Shown here in pieces: positions 49,469 to 58,067 of a stretch of DNA of 64,000 nt (position 1 is its first letter; each line of letters begins with the position of its first letter). A program made the position numbers and the translations under genes. The notes beneath the pieces were generated by a model, which saw only the letters and a list, made by a program, of their open reading frames with translations, was not told the DNA's origin and searched no databases. Source of the DNA: Maridesulfovibrio ferrireducens (GTDB lineage: Bacteria; Desulfobacterota; Desulfovibrionia; Desulfovibrionales; Desulfovibrionaceae). The stretch is taken from assembly GCF_016342405.1 (NCBI RefSeq), contig NZ_JAEINN010000006.1, positions 62,001-126,000 on the forward strand, in the 5' to 3' direction.

Positions 49469-51862
49469 ATGAGTAAAGATCTTATTGTCGTCGAGTCCCC
49501 AGCAAAGGTGAAGACCATCAGCAAGTTTCTTGGTAAAAACTATCAAGTGGCCGCTTCAGTCGGTCACGTCCGCGATTTGCCAAAGAATAAGCTTGGTGTT
49601 GATGAAGAAGGTGATTTCACACCTCAATACCAGATCATCCCCGGTAAAGAGGATGTGGTAAGTAAACTGAGAAAAGCGGCAGCCAAAGCTGACCACGTCT
49701 ATCTGGCACCTGACCCCGACCGAGAAGGGGAAGCTATTGGATGGCACGTTGCGGCCATTCTTGAGGACGTTAATAAAAACGTAAGTCGTATTCAGTTCAA
49801 CGAAATTACCGCGCGCGCCGTTAAAGAAGCGCTTGAGAATCCCCAGCCGCTTAATGAGCAGCTTTTTGATTCTCAGCAGGCCCGCCGCATTCTTGACCGT
49901 CTTGTCGGTTATAAAATTTCTCCTATTTTGTGGAAAAAAGTTAAGCGCGGAATTTCAGCCGGAAGGGTTCAGTCCGTTGCGCTTAAACTTGTAGTCGAGC
50001 GTGAAAAAGAAAGGCGAGTATTTATTCCTGAGGAATACTGGCTCTTTAAAGCTGAACTGGAAGGCAATAATCCTCCTCCGTTCAGTGCCGATCTTTGGAA
50101 GTATAAAGGGAAAAAGGCCGAGATCAGTTCTGCTGAGCAAGCTGAAGCCCTTGAGAAGTCCGTTCAGGATGTTTCTTTTAAAATTACCGATCTTACTGAA
50201 AAAGAGCGCAAGCGTAACCCGCTGCCTCCATATATTACTTCTACTCTTCAGCAGGATGCTAACCGTAGACTGGGATATTCAGCCAAGCGCACCATGACTC
50301 TTGCCCAGAGACTTTATGAAGGGGTTGAATTGGGCGATAAAGGCACAACAGCTCTTATCACCTATATGCGTACTGACTCAGTCAGAATCGCGAATGAAGC
50401 TCGTGATGCAGCAAAAAAACTCATCCTTGAGAAGTACGGAAAAGAATTTTATCCCTCTAAGGCCAGAGTCTTTAAATCAAAAGGCAGCGCGCAGGATGCT
50501 CATGAAGCAGTCAGACCTGTTGATGCCGCGATTCAGCCTGATGATGTAAAACCGTTTTTGCCGGCTGATCAGTTTAAAGTTTATAAACTTATCTGGGACA
50601 GGTTCATTGCTTCACAGATGGCGCAGGCCCGTTTCTGGGATACTGTAGTGACCGTTGAAGCTGGCGAAACCATCTGGCGTTCCAAGGGCGAAAGATTACT
50701 TTTTCCCGGATTTATGCGCGTAACAGGTAAGACTGGCGATGAGAAACTTATCGAGCTTCCGAAGTTGGAAATAGGTGAGAATCTCAAGGTCAATAAAATT
50801 GATAAAGAACAGAAGTTCACTCAGCCTCCTGCCCGTTATTCCGAAGCCTCGCTTGTTCGGGAGCTTGAAGAAAAAGGAATAGGACGTCCGTCTACTTACG
50901 CTGCGATTATTTCTACAATTCAGGATCGCGAATATGTGGTCATTGAAGAGAAAAAATTTGTACCGACCGAACTCGGTTTTGTTGTCAGCGATCAGCTCAG
51001 TGAGCATTTCAAGGAATTGATGGATGTCGGGTTTACCGCCGCCATGGAAAAACAGCTTGATGATGTTGCTGAAGGTAAACTTCAATGGACTTCCTTGATG
51101 AGAACCTTTGCTGATGGATTCTATCCCACCCTTGAAACTGCGCAGAAAGAGATGAAGCGCGGCGGCGAGGATACCGGGATTATGTGTGAAAAATGCGGTG
51201 CTCCGATGGTTATCAAGTTCGGACGGACCGGAGAATTTTTAGGTTGCTCAAAATATCCTGAATGCAAAAGTATTGTTAACTTTACTCGTGATGATAAAGG
51301 TCAGATTGTAGTTCTGGAAGATCAGCCAGCCGAAGATACCGGAGTTACCTGCGAAAAGTGCGGCTTGCCTATGGCAATCAAGCGTTCCAGCAGAGGTGAA
51401 TTTCTCGGGTGCACGGGTTATCCTGAATGTCGCAGTATTAAAAACTTTGCGCGTGATGATGACGGCGTTATTAAAGTTGTTGAAACGGAAGAATCGCAGG
51501 TTGTGGGCGTGTGCCCGGATTGTAAGGGTGATCTCATAATAAAGAGAGCCAGAACAGGAAGCCGCTTTATTGCCTGTAGCAATTATCCTGATTGTAAGTT
51601 TGCGAAGCCTTTTTCTACCGGAGTTAAATGTCCGAAAGAAGGTTGCAAAGGTGAGCTTGTAGAAAAAAGTTCTCGCCGGGGGAAAATCTTTTTCTCTTGC
51701 GATCAGTATCCTGATTGTGATTATGCCGTGTGGTATCCGCCTATTGATGGACCTTGTCCTAAGTGCGGACACCCTGTGCTTGTCAAAAAGACAACAAAAG
51801 CAAAAGGAACTCACATTGCCTGTCCTGAAAAAGGATGTGGCTATACTCAAGAAGAAGAGTAG
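49469..51862 (+). CDS. topA: DNA topoisomerase I
   Basis: A 797-residue enzyme that relaxes negative supercoils by single-strand passage. The TOPRIM motif DPDREGEAIGWH is near residue 85, and the catalytic tyrosine is Tyr299 in TYMRTDSVRIA. The C-terminal third has five zinc-ribbon-like cysteine repeats (CEKCGAPMVIK, CEKCGLPMAIK, CPDCKGDLIIK, CPKEGCKGELVEK and CPKCGHPVLVK), more than the three of E. coli. It is the counterpart to the gyrase genes at 11.4-16.3 kb. The ribosome site is weak. Confidence 0.96.
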   Translation: MSKDLIVVESPAKVKTISKFLGKNYQVAASVGHVRDLPKNKLGVDEEGDFTPQYQIIPGKEDVVSKLRKAAAKADHVYLAPDPDREGEAIGWHVAAILEDVNKNVSRIQFNEITARAVKEALENPQPLNEQLFDSQQARRILDRLVGYKISPILWKKVKRGISAGRVQSVALKLVVEREKERRVFIPEEYWLFKAELEGNNPPPFSADLWKYKGKKAEISSAEQAEALEKSVQDVSFKITDLTEKERKRNPLPPYITSTLQQDANRRLGYSAKRTMTLAQRLYEGVELGDKGTTALITYMRTDSVRIANEARDAAKKLILEKYGKEFYPSKARVFKSKGSAQDAHEAVRPVDAAIQPDDVKPFLPADQFKVYKLIWDRFIASQMAQARFWDTVVTVEAGETIWRSKGERLLFPGFMRVTGKTGDEKLIELPKLEIGENLKVNKIDKEQKFTQPPARYSEASLVRELEEKGIGRPSTYAAIISTIQDREYVVIEEKKFVPTELGFVVSDQLSEHFKELMDVGFTAAMEKQLDDVAEGKLQWTSLMRTFADGFYPTLETAQKEMKRGGEDTGIMCEKCGAPMVIKFGRTGEFLGCSKYPECKSIVNFTRDDKGQIVVLEDQPAEDTGVTCEKCGLPMAIKRSSRGEFLGCTGYPECRSIKNFARDDDGVIKVVETEESQVVGVCPDCKGDLIIKRARTGSRFIACSNYPDCKFAKPFSTGVKCPKEGCKGELVEKSSRRGKIFFSCDQYPDCDYAVWYPPIDGPCPKCGHPVLVKKTTKAKGTHIACPEKGCGYTQEEE

Positions 51863-51943
51863 TGAATATCTGCTTGTTTTATAAGTATATTTGTATGGCT
51901 CTAGATAAATGCTAGATTTTATCTAGGTTATAAATGTGTTTCA

Positions 51944-51975
51944 AAGCCCTTCCCGAGCATGCTTGGGAAGGGCTT
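51944..51975 (+). terminator. Stem-loop after topA
   Basis: AAGCCCTTCCC and GGGAAGGGCTT form an 11-bp stem with an inner imperfect AGC/GCT pairing; the T-run is poor. A CTAGATAA/TTATCTAG repeat lies at 51901-51926. Confidence 0.7.
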
Positions 51976-52153
51976 GATTGTTAAAAGTATGGTTGCCTTT
52001 AGTTGTAAATAACTGACGATAAGAAAATTGGCGTGTACCGTTTTTTTCGTGTAGTTATTTCGGTAGAGAATAATTTAAAAACAAGAAAATATAATTTTTA
52101 TTCCGCTTTTTTAAAAAAATATGCGGGTTTAAATAATAAATGAGGATAAATCA

Positions 52154-53068
52154 ATGTCGGAATTTAAATTCGGATTTGTAGCGCTTCTCGGGCCCCCGAA
52201 TTCGGGTAAAAGTACACTAATGAATCATTATCTCGGGCAGAAAGTGGCGATTGTCTCTCCCAAGCCCCAGACTACCCGTAACCGCATCAGCGGAATTCTC
52301 AGTGATGACGATTCTCAGGTAGTCTTTCTTGATACTCCGGGAATTCACAGAATGCGCGGAAAGATGAATCGTTTTTTGCTTGAGACCGCATGGGATGCTC
52401 TTTCAAGTTCAGATGTCATTGTAGTTCTTTTTGATGCCGCTTTTTTCGCATCCAAACCTCATCTGATGGAACAGGAGCTGGCTCCTTTGGTAAAGCCGGT
52501 CAACGGTTCAGGCCGTCCTGTTTATGTTGCAGTAAATAAAATCGATAAAGTTAAAGATAAGGCTATGCTTTTGCCGGTCATGGAAAAGGCGCAGGCAATG
52601 TGGCCGGATGCTGAATTTTTTCCGATTTCAGCACGCAAAGGAGACGGCGCGGACGTATTGCTTGATAAGATCAAAGCAGCACTGCCTGAAGGCGCTCCCA
52701 TGTTCCCTGACGATCAGATTTCTACAGTTCCGATGCGCTTCATGGCTGCCGAAGTTATTCGCGAAAAGCTTTTCATGAGTCTTCAGCAGGAACTTCCTTA
52801 TTCCACTGCCGTTGAGATTGAGTTCTGGAATGAAGATCCAGAGAAAAATCTTGTTAATATCGGTGCCATTATCTACACCACTAAGAGTAACCATAAGGGC
52901 ATGATCATCGGTAAGGGCGGTCAAAACCTTAAGAAAATAGGAATCAAGGCCCGTACTGAAATAGAAGAAATGCTTGAGCAGAAGGTTATGCTTGAACTTT
53001 GGGTTAAGGTTAGAGAAGGCTGGACAGAAGACGTTGGGTTCTTGAGATCGATAGGTCTTGGAGAATAG
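52154..53068 (+). CDS. era: GTPase Era
   Basis: A 304-residue ribosome-assembly GTPase binding 16S rRNA near its 3' end. G1 is GPPNSGKST, the effector region is KPQTTRNRISG, G3 is DTPGIH, G4 is NKID, and the KH domain carries GKGGQNLKKIGIKARTEIE near the C-terminus. GAGGA lies upstream of the ATG. It is located alone between topA and the YggS-type gene. Confidence 0.96.
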   Translation: MSEFKFGFVALLGPPNSGKSTLMNHYLGQKVAIVSPKPQTTRNRISGILSDDDSQVVFLDTPGIHRMRGKMNRFLLETAWDALSSSDVIVVLFDAAFFASKPHLMEQELAPLVKPVNGSGRPVYVAVNKIDKVKDKAMLLPVMEKAQAMWPDAEFFPISARKGDGADVLLDKIKAALPEGAPMFPDDQISTVPMRFMAAEVIREKLFMSLQQELPYSTAVEIEFWNEDPEKNLVNIGAIIYTTKSNHKGMIIGKGGQNLKKIGIKARTEIEEMLEQKVMLELWVKVREGWTEDVGFLRSIGLGE

Positions 53069-53246
53069 CAGACAATCTGTTTTGTTGAGGTCATAAAAAA
53101 GAGAAAGCTTTTTTTAACCTGAGTGATTTGTTTTAGAAAGGTAAATGAAGAGCTTTCTTGTTCTTTTATTTTCTTTTTATTAAAGAAATATTTAATAACA
53201 ACCGAAATTTAATATAAGCCGGTTCAATACGGTTGGTAGTAAGCAG

Positions 53247-53948
53247 ATGGAAAGTAGGGAAAAAGAACTTATAGAAAACCTCGCGGCAGTTAATGAAGAC
53301 GTTGCTGACGCAGTTGCAAAGACTGGAAGAAAGACCGGATCTGTTGCTGTTATGGCCGTTTCGAAGTTGCATCCGGCTTCTGATATTGAAATATTGTATC
53401 AAGCCGGGCATAAATGTTTTGGTGAGTCTTACGTGCAGGAGGCTCTCGCAAAACAGGACGAATTGGCTTCTTTGGATATTGACTGGCATTACATCGGCGG
53501 TCTTCAGTCCAAGAAAGCGAAGTATGTTTCCGGAAGGTTTTGCGCTATACATAGTGTTGATTCAATTAAGCTGGCAGAACTTTTGAATAAAAAAGCACAA
53601 TCACTTGGTGTTGTTCAAAACATTCTGATTCAGGTTAATACCGCCGGAGAAGAGCAGAAAAGCGGAGTGTCCGAAGAGCAGCTCCCTTCGTTAATTGAAG
53701 GAATATCTACTTTGGATAATTTAAAGTTGACGGGTTTTATGGCTCTTCCTCCATTTTTCGGAGACCCGGAAGGAGCGCGCCCATATTTTGCAAGACTTCG
53801 CATGCTTTCCGAGGGCATGGAAAAGTTGTTCGGCATCAAGCTTCCTGAGTTGTCCATGGGGATGACCGGGGATTTCAGAGTTGCGATTGAGGAAGGCTCT
53901 ACAATGGTCAGAGTCGGAACAAGAATTTTTGGTCAGAGATTGAGTTAA
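53247..53948 (+). CDS. YggS/PLPBP family pyridoxal-phosphate protein
   Basis: A 233-residue single-domain TIM-barrel PLP-binding protein. The PLP lysine is in VMAVSKLHPASD, followed by FGESYVQEAL, WHYIGGLQSKKAKYV, and the phosphate-binding end VRVGTRIFGQR. Members keep cellular vitamin B6 balance rather than act as a classical enzyme. It lies 35 bases before motA on the same strand and may share its transcript. Confidence 0.92.
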   Translation: MESREKELIENLAAVNEDVADAVAKTGRKTGSVAVMAVSKLHPASDIEILYQAGHKCFGESYVQEALAKQDELASLDIDWHYIGGLQSKKAKYVSGRFCAIHSVDSIKLAELLNKKAQSLGVVQNILIQVNTAGEEQKSGVSEEQLPSLIEGISTLDNLKLTGFMALPPFFGDPEGARPYFARLRMLSEGMEKLFGIKLPELSMGMTGDFRVAIEEGSTMVRVGTRIFGQRLS

Positions 53949-53983
53949 GTCTCCGGCTCACAACACAGGGATAGGCGGACTAA

Positions 53984-54745
53984 ATGGATCTGGGTACCGT
54001 AATAGGAATAGTTCTTTCATTTGGACTGGTAGTCGCGGCTATCCTTGTCGGGAGTCCTTTGGGTATTTTTATTTCTGTTCCTTCTGTGTTTATTGTTATC
54101 GGAGGAACCATAGGAGCATCTCTTGTTAATTATCCTGCAGGACACATTATCGGTGTCGTAGGGGTTATCAAGAAAACATTTTTCTCAAGCCTTGAATCTC
54201 CTTCTGATATCATTGCTAAGTTTATGGATTTTGCCAATCGCGCCCGCCGCGAAGGAATCCTTTCTCTTGAACCTGCACTTAAAAGCATTGAAGATGACTT
54301 TCTGCGTAAAGGATTGCAGCTGACCGTTGATGGTCTTGAGCCTCAAGTAATTCAGGAAATTCTTGAAACGGAAATTCAGTACCTTGAAAACAGGCACGAA
54401 ACAGGTGCTGAAATTTTGAAAGTCTTCGCTGATTTTGCCCCTGCAATGGGAATGATCGGAACTGTTATCGGCTTGGTACAGATGCTCCAGACCATGAGTG
54501 ATCCTAGTTCAATCGGACCTGCGATGGCTGTTGCGCTGCTTACTACGCTTTACGGAGCGATTCTGGCCAACCTTGTGTTCACTCCGATGTCCGGTAAGCT
54601 TAAAACCCGCAGTAAGGAAGAAGTTCTTCTGCGTGAAATGGTAATGGAAGGTATCATTTCTATTTCAAAAGGTGAGAATCCCAAGATTATTGAAGAAAAG
54701 CTCAATAGCTTCCTGCCTCCTAAAATTCGTAGAATTGTAGATTAG
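53984..54745 (+). CDS. motA: Flagellar stator protein MotA
   Basis: A 253-residue four-span protein of the flagellar stator. Spans 1-2 are at the N-terminus, spans 3-4 near residues 145-205 with APAMGMIGTVIGLVQML and PSSIGPAMAVALLTTLYG, which hold the conserved prolines. A large cytoplasmic loop interacts with FliG in known systems. Ion type (H+ or Na+) cannot be told. It is the first of the run motA, motB, ompA-like, fliL, fliN, fliO, fliP, fliQ. Confidence 0.94.
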   Translation: MDLGTVIGIVLSFGLVVAAILVGSPLGIFISVPSVFIVIGGTIGASLVNYPAGHIIGVVGVIKKTFFSSLESPSDIIAKFMDFANRARREGILSLEPALKSIEDDFLRKGLQLTVDGLEPQVIQEILETEIQYLENRHETGAEILKVFADFAPAMGMIGTVIGLVQMLQTMSDPSSIGPAMAVALLTTLYGAILANLVFTPMSGKLKTRSKEEVLLREMVMEGIISISKGENPKIIEEKLNSFLPPKIRRIVD

Positions 54746-54809
54746 GTTCGAAGTGTATTTTTTCAAATCCGGTTTATAATATGTTTTCAGGGATTTGATC
54801 GGGGGGCGA

Positions 54810-55649
54810 ATGGGTAGAGAGAAAAAACAGATACCTCCTGAGGGGCAGCCGCTCTGGCTTATTACATTCAGTGATCTCATGACATTGATGCTCACTTTTT
54901 TTGTGCTTCTGGTTAGTATGTCGGTGGTTGATGAACGTAGAAAGTTGGTTGTTCTCGGATCAATTATCGGGACTTTCGGTTTTGGAACTAAAGGGTATGA
55001 CGTTCTTTCCACGACAGATACGCGCAGAACTATTGAAGTCGGTCCGCTTGAGGTTAAGAATGACCTTGAGCCCGTAAAACCGATGCTCTGGGAATTTACA
55101 GAAGATGATTTGCGCTTTGAGTCTAATAGATTTGTTCAGATTATTTCTATCGGTGCGGATGTTTTATTTATGCCGGACAGTTCCGAACTTTCACTTGAAG
55201 GCCGGAAGATACTGGATACAGCTATTCCGGTTTTAAAACGTGTTACCAATCCTATTATGCTTGCCGGGCATACATCTATTTTACGGGATGAACTCGGTGA
55301 TGATTACAGGGTGGAAGATAAGGATCTTCTTCCTGATATTTCATGGAAAATTTCATTGGACAGGGTGCTTTCTGTTTACACTCATCTTGTTCAGAGCGGC
55401 ATGAATCCAGAGATGCTTAAAATAGAAGCTTTTGGAAAGTTTAATCCCCGCTATCCCAATGCTACTCCGGAGGGGCGGCTTAAAAATCGCAGAGTTGATA
55501 TCGTGCTGGATACAAGAAATCCTTCTGTTGAGCGGGAACTTAAAGAATATCAGCCTAAAAAAGTAGAAAAGCGCGATGGCAGTTTTGATTATGACGGTTT
55601 CGTTTTTCCGATAAAGGATTCTGCGAAGCCAAAACAGAGCAAGCAGTAG
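54810..55649 (+). CDS. MotB-like stator protein with altered OmpA motif
   Basis: A 279-residue protein. The N-terminal span LITFSDLMTLMLTFFVLL carries the ion-path Asp. The C-terminal OmpA-like domain ends in NRRVDIVLD, but its peptidoglycan loop reads AGHTSILRDEL instead of the usual GHTDD/G pattern, followed by an inserted acidic loop. The ATG at 54810 is preferred (a G-rich site upstream). It lies 64 bases after motA. A second MotB-like protein follows. Confidence 0.88.
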   Translation: MGREKKQIPPEGQPLWLITFSDLMTLMLTFFVLLVSMSVVDERRKLVVLGSIIGTFGFGTKGYDVLSTTDTRRTIEVGPLEVKNDLEPVKPMLWEFTEDDLRFESNRFVQIISIGADVLFMPDSSELSLEGRKILDTAIPVLKRVTNPIMLAGHTSILRDELGDDYRVEDKDLLPDISWKISLDRVLSVYTHLVQSGMNPEMLKIEAFGKFNPRYPNATPEGRLKNRRVDIVLDTRNPSVERELKEYQPKKVEKRDGSFDYDGFVFPIKDSAKPKQSKQ

Positions 55650-55663
55650 CGGTTATTTAAATT

Positions 55664-56395
55664 ATGGCTAAAAAAAAACAGAAAAAATTTCCTGATCCGG
55701 GTGGAGCCTGGCTGGTCACATTTTCTGATCTTGTTACGCTTCTTTTGACATTTTTTGTGCTCTTGCTCAGTATGGCATCCATGGATCAGAGTTTTATTAC
55801 AAGGGTTACGATTACTCCGGCGGAGCTCGGTTTTCTCTCAAAAAGAGGATCAGGACGGGTTACAGCCAAAGTGGCTTTGGTCAGTGAAATGCTTGAGCGT
55901 CCCTGGGAAGTTCTCGAAAAGCAAAACAGAATTAAGGACTTGTTGTTTCCCGATGAGATTCTTCCCCCGGATATGGACAAGGCGACACTTGAAGAGAACC
56001 TGAAAGTTCTTGCAAAGCCGGAAGGGGTTGCCCTTGTACTTACAGACAAGCTACTGTTCCCGCTGGGCAAGTATGAACTTGATGACAATGCAAAAGTTCT
56101 GCTTTACCAACTGATTCCTGTTCTTGATTATCTAGGGGCGGCGGATATCAATATTTCTGGCTACACTGATGATGTGGGGGGAATGAGTCCTTCCAATTTT
56201 AAACTTTCGGGACAGCGGGCAATAGCCGTGCTTACTTATTTTGTTGAACAGGGTATTTCTAACCACAGGCTTACTATGTCAGCCTATGGTCCTACCTATC
56301 CGATGTATAGTAATACAACTCCGGAAAGCAGGGGCCAGAACAGACGAGTAGAAATTTTGATTAAAACAACTCCCCATTTGGGCGGGTATTCGTAA
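55664..56395 (+). CDS. Second MotB-like/OmpA domain protein
   Basis: A 243-residue protein. The N-terminal span LVTFSDLVTLLLTFFVLL also carries the ion-path Asp. The C-terminal OmpA domain is intact: ISGYTDDVGG and SxQRAIAVLTYF and NRRVEILI. It follows the first MotB-like gene by 14 bases. It is likely to be the normal stator partner of MotA; both might form mixed stators. The ribosome site is weak. Confidence 0.88.
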   Translation: MAKKKQKKFPDPGGAWLVTFSDLVTLLLTFFVLLLSMASMDQSFITRVTITPAELGFLSKRGSGRVTAKVALVSEMLERPWEVLEKQNRIKDLLFPDEILPPDMDKATLEENLKVLAKPEGVALVLTDKLLFPLGKYELDDNAKVLLYQLIPVLDYLGAADINISGYTDDVGGMSPSNFKLSGQRAIAVLTYFVEQGISNHRLTMSAYGPTYPMYSNTTPESRGQNRRVEILIKTTPHLGGYS

Positions 56396-56429
56396 TTTAG
56401 TAAAGTAACACTGGAGAGGGCTGAATATC

Positions 56430-56930
56430 ATGGCCGAAGAAAATGGACAGGAAGCGAAGAAAAAAGGCAGCATGCTGAAGTGGATTATTCTTGTTCTGCT
56501 TCTTGCAGTTCTCGGCGGCGGCGGATTTTTCGCCTATCAGAAGTTTTTTGCAGGAGCGCCGGAAGATGCGGCTGAAGTTTCAAAAACTGAAGAAGCAGTT
56601 GATCCTAATGCGGCTCCTTTGCCAGGTGACGGTTTCACCGTTACTTTGCCGACCTTTGTTGTAAACCTTGCTGACCCGCTTGGACGAAGATATTTGAAAC
56701 TGGGTATTGATGTAGAAGTCATTAGCGAAGAAGCTGTTGCGGAGCTTAATAAGAAAGAGCCGATGGTTAAGGATACGCTTATTCTGCTTCTTTCCAGTAA
56801 AACATTTCAGGATTTATCCAGCATGGAGAACAAGATTCTCCTAAAGAAAGAAATTGTAGACCGGCTTAACCAGATTATGGGTGGAGCTAAGGTTTCGCAG
56901 GTATATTTTACAGATATGGTTATTCAGTAG
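56430..56930 (+). CDS. fliL: Flagellar basal body protein FliL
   Basis: A 166-residue protein with a single span (about 14-34) after a charged start, a linker of alternating acid and proline residues, and a FliL domain with FVVNLADPLGRRYLKL and the C-terminal VSQVYFTDMVIQ. FliL supports stator function around MotA/MotB. It lies 34 bases after the second MotB-like gene. GGAGAGGG lies upstream. Confidence 0.9.
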   Translation: MAEENGQEAKKKGSMLKWIILVLLLAVLGGGGFFAYQKFFAGAPEDAAEVSKTEEAVDPNAAPLPGDGFTVTLPTFVVNLADPLGRRYLKLGIDVEVISEEAVAELNKKEPMVKDTLILLLSSKTFQDLSSMENKILLKKEIVDRLNQIMGGAKVSQVYFTDMVIQ

Positions 56931-57028
56931 CACGCTTTTTGCAATTGCTGTATTGCTCTGTCGAGTTCTTGGCGTTTAATACAGATTATTCGGCAGGCAA
57001 TAAATGATAAAGCCGGAGGTTTACGGGA

Positions 57029-57706
57029 ATGATGTCTGATGATCTTGATCAGGATAAACTCGCACAGGAGTGGGCGGACGCGCTAACCGAAGATACGGAT
57101 AGCGGTGATGCTTTGGGATCAGACCCCGGTGACGGCAATGATGACGCTCTTGCTGATGAATGGGCTTCTGCTCTTTCTGAGCAGGGTGACGATGCCGGCA
57201 GCGATGATGCTCTTGCCGATGAATGGGCGGCAGCTCTTGGTGAACAGGGCGATGATGCCGGAGCCGGAGATGCGGGGGGGGGAAGTGACGACGCTCTTGC
57301 TGATGAGTGGGCTTCCGCATTGGCTGAGGATACCGGAGATGATATCCGGAAAGAAAAGGAACAGGAATTTCTTCGTACTCAAACCAGAGACGCAGATTTT
57401 AATGATTTTACAAGCGAAGCAAAAAATCCACGTCATGACGGTTCAAGACGTGACCTTGATTTTATTCTCGATATTCCTCTTGATGTTTCAGCTGAACTTG
57501 GTCGCACTAAAATGCTTATTAATGAGCTTTTACAGCTTGGAGCAGGTTCTGTAGTGGAGCTTACCAAGCTTGCAGGTGAGCCGCTTGAAATTTATGTGAA
57601 CGGAAAGTTGGTTGCCAGAGGGGAAGCTGTTGTAATTAACGAGAAATTCGGTATCAGACTTACCGATATTATCAGTCCTATTGAGCGGGTTAAACACCTT
57701 GCTTAA
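57029..57706 (+). CDS. fliN: Flagellar switch protein FliN with N-terminal repeats
   Basis: A 225-residue C-ring protein. The C-terminal SpoA/SurA-type domain (about 135-225) has DIPLDVSAELGRTKM and VNGKLVARGEAVVINEKFGIR with the usual FliN ending. The N-terminal 105 residues contain four copies of a short motif centred on tryptophans 15, 45, 66 and 94, of the form LADEWASALSEQ, in acid-rich linkers. Single-copy FliN proteins, such as E. coli (DDLWAEALSEQ), have this once. GGAGG precedes the ATG (57029, a second ATG at 57032). It is followed by fliO with overlap. Confidence 0.92.
   Translation: MMSDDLDQDKLAQEWADALTEDTDSGDALGSDPGDGNDDALADEWASALSEQGDDAGSDDALADEWAAALGEQGDDAGAGDAGGGSDDALADEWASALAEDTGDDIRKEKEQEFLRTQTRDADFNDFTSEAKNPRHDGSRRDLDFILDIPLDVSAELGRTKMLINELLQLGAGSVVELTKLAGEPLEIYVNGKLVARGEAVVINEKFGIRLTDIISPIERVKHLA
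57059..57343 (+). repeat. Tandem repeats inside fliN
   Basis: Four units coding for (L)A(D)EWA-A(L), the last three nearly identical (DALADEWASALSEQGDDAG type), with spacing of 30, 21 and 28 residues between tryptophans. The DNA differs at synonymous sites, so the repeats are not fresh copies. Confidence 0.85.
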
Positions 57707-58067
57707 CGCTTCTGTGCCGCTTGCTATGTCTGTCCCTGATGCAGGGGTCAGCTCCGTGCTTAAAATGTCGGGAGCACTTTTTTTTATTCTGGGAATGCTT
57801 CTTTTGGTTTTTTATTTTATGCGGCGTCTTAATCTTGGCGTATCCTTTTCCGGTGTGCGGAACAAAGAGTTGCAGATTGTAGAACGTCTCCCGCTCGGAC
57901 CGCGTCAGAATATTACAGTTATTAAGTATCGCGGTCAGGATCTTGTGCTTGGTGTTACTCAGGATAAAATTACTCTGCTTCAAGCAAGGGAAGAAGTTCA
58001 TGGAAAGGATGAAAAAGATTTTGCCGGATTTCTTAAAAAAGAAAATACCGGCTCTTCTGACTCTTAG
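57699..58067 (+). CDS. fliO: Flagellar export protein FliO
   Basis: A 122-residue protein with one membrane span (GALFFILGMLLLVFYFM) then a basic domain RNKELQIVERLPLGPRQNI of FliO type, and a charged tail. It assists assembly of the FliP pore in the flagellar export gate. The start is unclear: TTG at 57699, GTG at 57714 or ATG at 57726; TTG at 57699 with GGG upstream overlaps the fliN stop. It overlaps fliP by 68 bases. Confidence 0.85.
   Translation: MLNASVPLAMSVPDAGVSSVLKMSGALFFILGMLLLVFYFMRRLNLGVSFSGVRNKELQIVERLPLGPRQNITVIKYRGQDLVLGVTQDKITLLQAREEVHGKDEKDFAGFLKKENTGSSDS

Noticed and set aside
51248-51850. 200-residue antisense frame in topA
   Set aside because: It lies opposite the zinc-ribbon repeats in a strongly coding frame, has no ribosome site, and is cysteine/phenylalanine-rich as a complement artefact.
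53102-53156. GAAAGCT...AGCTTTC repeat between era and the YggS-type gene
   Set aside because: The arms are seven bases and about 40 apart, so a stable terminator is unlikely.
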